A stretch of DNA of 64,000 nt from Gnetum montanum (Eukaryota > Streptophyta > Gnetopsida > Gnetales > Gnetaceae): NCBI GenBank assembly GCA_015680685.1, contig MNCI01007588.1, positions 212,072 to 276,071 on the forward strand, given 5' to 3'. Position numbers and translations under genes: made by a program. The first letter of the stretch is position 1; each line of letters starts with the position of its first letter. The notes under the pieces are model-generated. The model was given only the letters and a program-made list of their open reading frames with translations, had not been told where the DNA came from and did not search any database. Below, piece by piece: positions 60,206 to 64,000 of the stretch.

Positions 60206-61000
60206 TACCCCCATGATTGAATGAAAATTCATCCTTGAGCTCCTTACAAAATATTGGAAAGGTATGGGATTATTAACTTGAATAACAACTAATGGTGAAT
60301 GGGATGACATGTGAACGGATCAACATTACAATACATGACAACATTAGTGTTCATGACTGAAAAAGTGAACACGATATAGAATTGACATCTAGCCTTATTT
60401 GGCAGTTGAAAGAGAAGAGAGAGAGAGAAAAGGAGAAGACATGTTGCTGTCGATGCCAAGATTACAGCTTTTTTTGTCCATCCATAGCTATGCCATCAAT
60501 CTTGTTCCTTGCACAACCGTTTTAGCACCAATCCATCCTGAGTATTTCCTCCAGGTCCAATCCATTGTTGTATGATTACCATCTGCACACATAACACAGT
60601 CACATATGAGTAAGGATAAGTAAATCACAATATAGTTGATACCTTGCCTCAGTGTAAGGTCCATTAGTTGATTTGTGATATGGCCAATACGAATTCTAGA
60701 GATATAACACTGATGACTACCTAAAGCATAGGGGTTAGGAAAAATTGAAAAAATTGGACCAGGGCCCCCATGACTAAGAGCGATCCTCCGATAGTGATAG
60801 AATGGAAAAAGATAAGGAATAAGAAAGAATGAGAAAAATAAACAACAACAATGCCGGTAAAATAGATGTCAGAGATGGGAATGAAACAAAAAAAATGTCG
60901 ATTACGAAAATGTTTAAGGGAAAGAAGTTAACTGATGCACCAAATAGGAATGGTAGTGGGTCCTCCCCAAAGCAGGCTCATGCCCAAAGCAGGCTCAAAT
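60206..61000 (-). other. 3' non-coding interior of element E
   Basis: It starts with the polypurine tract. A pyrimidine-rich plus-strand block with AGAGAGAGAG lies near 60415. The + frame 60829-61059 has no motif. CCAAAGCAGGCTCA occurs twice in tandem near 60966-60996. Confidence 0.45.
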
Positions 61001-62040
61001 CTTCAAGTCATGACGTTGCTTGTTATATGCCTTGTGCAACTCATTTGATAATAGGGTAGCTAATCGGGTTTCATCTAGCACGTTTAAATTTGTCAACCTT
61101 TGTTTCTGTGCTAGATCAAGGTTGAGGTGGAGGCCACAAGCCGTTGATAGTGTATAGAGCTCGGTTTGAATTGAAAGTATTGAAAGCTTTCCATACACTA
61201 AATCATAGGGAGAGTAGCCTATAGGGAGTTTTCAGGTGGGGCGATATGCCCAAAGAGCATCATTTAGTTTAGTGCTCCAATCTTGCCTATACTTGCTAAT
61301 TTTCCTAGTCAATATTTTAGTGATCTCCCTGTTGGTAACCTCCACTTGTCCATTAGCTTGGGGGTGATAAGGTGTAGTCAATTTATGTTCAACCCCTAAG
61401 TGTTGCATGAACTTTTAAAAAGTTGCATTTGTGAAGTGTGTTCCATTATCCGAAATAACTGCACATGGCACACCAAACCTATTTACGATTTGTTCTTGCA
61501 AAAATCATGTAGCTATAGATGATGTGCAGCCTTTAATAGTAGCTACTTCAGCCCATTTAGTTAAATAGTCTACAGCAACTACAATGTAAGCTTTTCCATT
61601 GGACATTGGTGTAATGGGCCCCATAAAGTCTATTCCTCAAATGTCAAAGGGTTCTAACGGTTCAATCCATTGTTGTGGATCCTCCATTTTAGCAGTCATT
61701 CCCCCATCACATTGACAATGCTTACAAGATCGAACAAATTGATGAGCATCCCAAAATAATGTTGGCCAGTAATATCCTGCAAGTAAGATCTTAATATCCG
61801 TTCATCTCTCCACATAGTGACCCCCACAAGGGCCCTTATGAGTGTCTTGGAGAACTCTTAGTTGGTCTACATTGGGCATACACTATTGAACCAAGCCATC
61901 AGGACACACTTTGTAAAGTTGTCCATTGATNTACACCATTGAACCAAGCCATCAGGACACACTTTGTAAAGTTGTCCATTGATCTACATGAAGTATATGG
62001 CTTTGTGAAGAAACTGTTGTTTCTTCCTAAGGTCTAGCTC
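61001..62040 (-). pseudogene. integrase of element E
   Basis: On the minus strand: the zinc-finger part with HCQCDGGMTAKM near 61.71 kb; the core GPITPMSNGKAYIVVAVDY near 61.58-61.62, with the first catalytic Asp; CAVISDNGTHF near 61.45, with the second Asp; and PQANGQVEVTNREI near 61.35, with the Glu. The C-terminal part continues to about 61.05. The N at 61931 and a 52-nt duplication disturb the RNase H/integrase link. Confidence 0.75.
61879..61983. repeat. 52-nt direct duplication around a single N
   Basis: Bases 61879-61930 and 61932-61983 are the same 52-nt sequence with one difference, separated by one N at 61931. This looks like two contig ends that overlap but were not merged. Confidence 0.9.
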
Positions 62041-62883
62041 TCATGGTGTTTGTTGAGTAAGGAGATAGGTGAGAATGCTACTATACCAATTCATCTCTAT
62101 GGGTAGTTGGTTATTCACTACATTGGCAAAGAGGGCTTCATCAGGAAAATGATCAAACATTACATATTCATCCTCTTTGATGTCCCAGCGCAACCGAGAT
62201 AAAGAATTTGCAACTACGTTCTCGGTGCCTTTCTGATCGATCATCATTAGATTGAGCTCCTGTAGGATTACCAGCCATCATATAATACAAGGGCTAACCA
62301 TTAGCTTGTTCATGAGGAACCAGATTGCACTATGATCCATGCAGATGAACACTTTGTAACCCAACACATAGTGCATAAACTTATCCAATGCAAACACTAT
62401 AGCCATTAATTCCTTCTCTGTAGTTGTGTAGTTAAGTTTTGCACCAGCGATACTTCTACTTGCACAGTGGATGTAGTAAGGGTGTTTTTGGTCATCTAAC
62501 TATGTAAGTACGGCTCTTGAGGCATAATTGGACGTGTCAGTCATGATGTGGAATGGTCTAGACCAATCAGGAGCTTGTAGAATGGGAGTTTCTACTAGCT
62601 TTCATTTCAGTGTTTGGAATGCTCATTCACATTCCATGGTCCACTCAAAAGGTACGCCCTTATTTGTTAGCTCTACCAATGGTTTGGCAATCTTGGAGAA
62701 GTTATCAATGAATCTCCTATAGTAGCCAGTGTGTCCAAGGAATGACCGAATGTCTTTGACAGTTTTTGGTTGATGGATGATTCCTTGGATGACCCTAATT
62801 TTATCTAGGTCTACCTCTATTCCTGCATGTGAAAACTTATGCCCAAGTACTATGCCTTCTTAGACCATTACATGGCTTTTCTA
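62041..62883 (-). pseudogene. RNase H and connection region of element E
   Basis: The minus frame 62041-62247 reads DQKGTENVVANSLSRLRWDI and later DHFPDEALFA, the typical end of Athila RNase H and its link to integrase. Upstream, 62300-62560 (minus) gives the KVFICMDHS and KLNYTTTEKELMAIVFAL-type RNase H segment. Stops occur near 62450-62600. Confidence 0.75.
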
Positions 62884-63453
62884 CTAGTTGAGCCTTATAT
62901 TGGTTTCTACGTATCTTTTCAGCACTTGCTCTAATCGGTCCAAGGCTTGGTCAAAACGTGTTCCATAGGTGGAGAAATCATCCATAAAGACTTCCACTCC
63001 ATTTCCTATCTGCTGTTGGAATATGCTTAGAACTAGGCATTGAAACGTGGTAGGAGCATTACACAAGCCAAACAACATTTGTTTATACAGAAACGTTCCC
63101 CAAGGACTACTGAACGTTGTCTTGGCTTGCTCTTCTGGGGCTATTTGTATCTGGTTGTAACTGCTATATCCAACTAGAAAACTGTAATAGTGATGCCCTG
63201 CTATGGTGTCTAAGACTTGGTTAACAAATGGTAACGAAAAGCGATCCTTAAATGTTGCCATGTTTAGTAGCCTAAAATCTATGCACACCCTCCATTTGCC
63301 TCCCTTTTTAGGCACGATTACCAGAGGGCTAACCCATTCACTATCAACAATGGGATATATGAACCTAGCCTTAAGAAGTTGTTCTATTTCTTCTTTTACT
63401 ACTTGTTTTAATTTTGGATTCAATTTTCTTTGTGGTTGTTTTCGAGGTTTCAT
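62884..63453 (-). pseudogene. reverse transcriptase of element E
   Basis: This is a 190-codon open minus-strand frame. It contains LNPKLKQVVKEEIEQLLKAR, FIYPIVDSEWVSPL, VPKKGGKWRVCIDFRLLN, LPFVNQVLDTIAGH, SSPWGTFLYKQMLFGLCNAP and the catalytic VFMDDFSTYG near 62970-62995. The sequence type is that of Athila reverse transcriptases. The FMDD catalytic pair is kept. A stop at 62881-62883 ends it before the thumb. Confidence 0.85.
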
Positions 63454-63477
63454 TGAGGGGTCAGTGTAAATCCTATG

Positions 63478-63999
63478 CTAGCATATCCTAGGATCTATTC
63501 CAGTTAATTTGGGATATGACCAAGCAAATGCTTTTGACCACTTATTTATTACTTTCAGTAGTCTTCCTTTTTGTTTGGAAGAAAGTCTTGCGTTGATGAT
63601 TACCGATTTTCCATTTTCAAGGATCATATATTCTAGACCGGTGGGAAATGGTTTTAATTCTAGGGGCTCTTGTTTGAATTTTTTAGGAATTTCCAACTTT
63701 CCCCAGTTGATGTTTTCAAGGTTAAGGCTTGGAAGTTGGCAGCGGACTTTCTCTAGTGCGTCTATGCTTTCGATGTAAGCACAAGTTATTTCCTCAGTTA
63801 GTTCCATGCACATGAGTGAGTTGCTCTCTTGATTAGCTATCAACCACTGAGTGTCTTCTTGTCATGTGGCTGCTGCATACAGGCACTTTTGTATGTTAAT
63901 GTCTTGTGCACACTGGTTGCATGTAGTCAATGCTAAAATTTGCACAACCCGTGATCTCTGCACACTAATTTTTTCTGCAAATTTTTCTAAGTGTTGAAA
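63478..63999 (-). pseudogene. upstream pol segment of element E
   Basis: The minus frame 63478-63843 contains PFPTGLEYMILENGKSVIIN and LLKVINKWSKAFAWSYPKLTGIDPRIC, the segment just before reverse transcriptase in Athila pol. Beyond a stop near 63841, the reading KCLYAAAT and LALTTCNQCAQDI matches the equivalent part of element D (51520-51711). It is probably one broken polyprotein running off the window. Confidence 0.7.
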
Positions 64000-64000
64000 C

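Larger units (their letters stand above)
59402..64000 (-). mobile_element. Athila-like LTR element E (truncated by window edge)
   Basis: A 3' LTR (59402-60205) with the adjoining purine tract is followed, moving right, by a 3' non-coding part. Then come integrase (about 61.05-62.0 kb), RNase H, reverse transcriptase (62884-63453) and the upstream pol segment (63478-63843), all on the minus strand. It is better preserved than element D. The remaining gag, protease and 5' LTR should lie beyond 64000. Confidence 0.85.

Overview
This is nuclear DNA of a land plant. It holds one intact-looking, multi-exon host gene, DICER-LIKE 1 (DCL1), followed by more than 50 kb of old, heavily mutated retrotransposons. 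The gene has plant-type short AT-rich introns. The repeats are Athila-like and Tat/Ogre-like Ty3-gypsy elements plus LINEs, full of in-frame stops and C-to-T style decay. The DCL1 protein is clearly DCL1 but noticeably diverged from the Arabidopsis and rice proteins. With the large decayed repeat fraction this suggests a big, slowly purged genome; a gymnosperm is my best guess, but the window does not prove it.

Layout. 1-2251: upstream region and 5' leader of DCL1 with a leader intron. 2252-11701: DCL1, 20 coding exons on the + strand, about 1807 codons, with helicase, DUF283, PAZ, two RNase III and two dsRNA-binding domains. 11702-12540: 3' flank with a 274-bp tandem duplication. 12.5-18.2 kb: decayed LTR and two decayed gag units. 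18203-23637: a complete 5.4-kb LTR element with gag but no recognisable pol (family F1). 24949-25812: a solo F1 LTR.

27355-55435: one minus-strand Athila-like element (called D) whose two F2 LTRs now lie 27 kb apart. It has been split by a solo F1 LTR (28557-29441) and by a 15.6-kb plus-strand Ogre/Tat-like element (31489-47084) with 1.6-kb LTRs and near-identical 5-bp target duplications. 55.8-58.0 kb: a minus-strand LINE. 59402-64000: a second minus-strand Athila-like element (called E), cut by the window edge and containing a single N flanked by a 52-nt duplication.

The points most worth a second look: the miR162 target site of DCL1 is badly eroded and is split by a GC-AG intron; the DCL1 N-terminus is short; U3 regions of the F1-type LTRs carry a 14-bp-phased array of GATATC palindromes just upstream of the TATA box; and the LTR of element E looks like a mosaic of two LTR families. 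I found no CRISPR, rRNA gene or intact tRNA gene and no second host gene.
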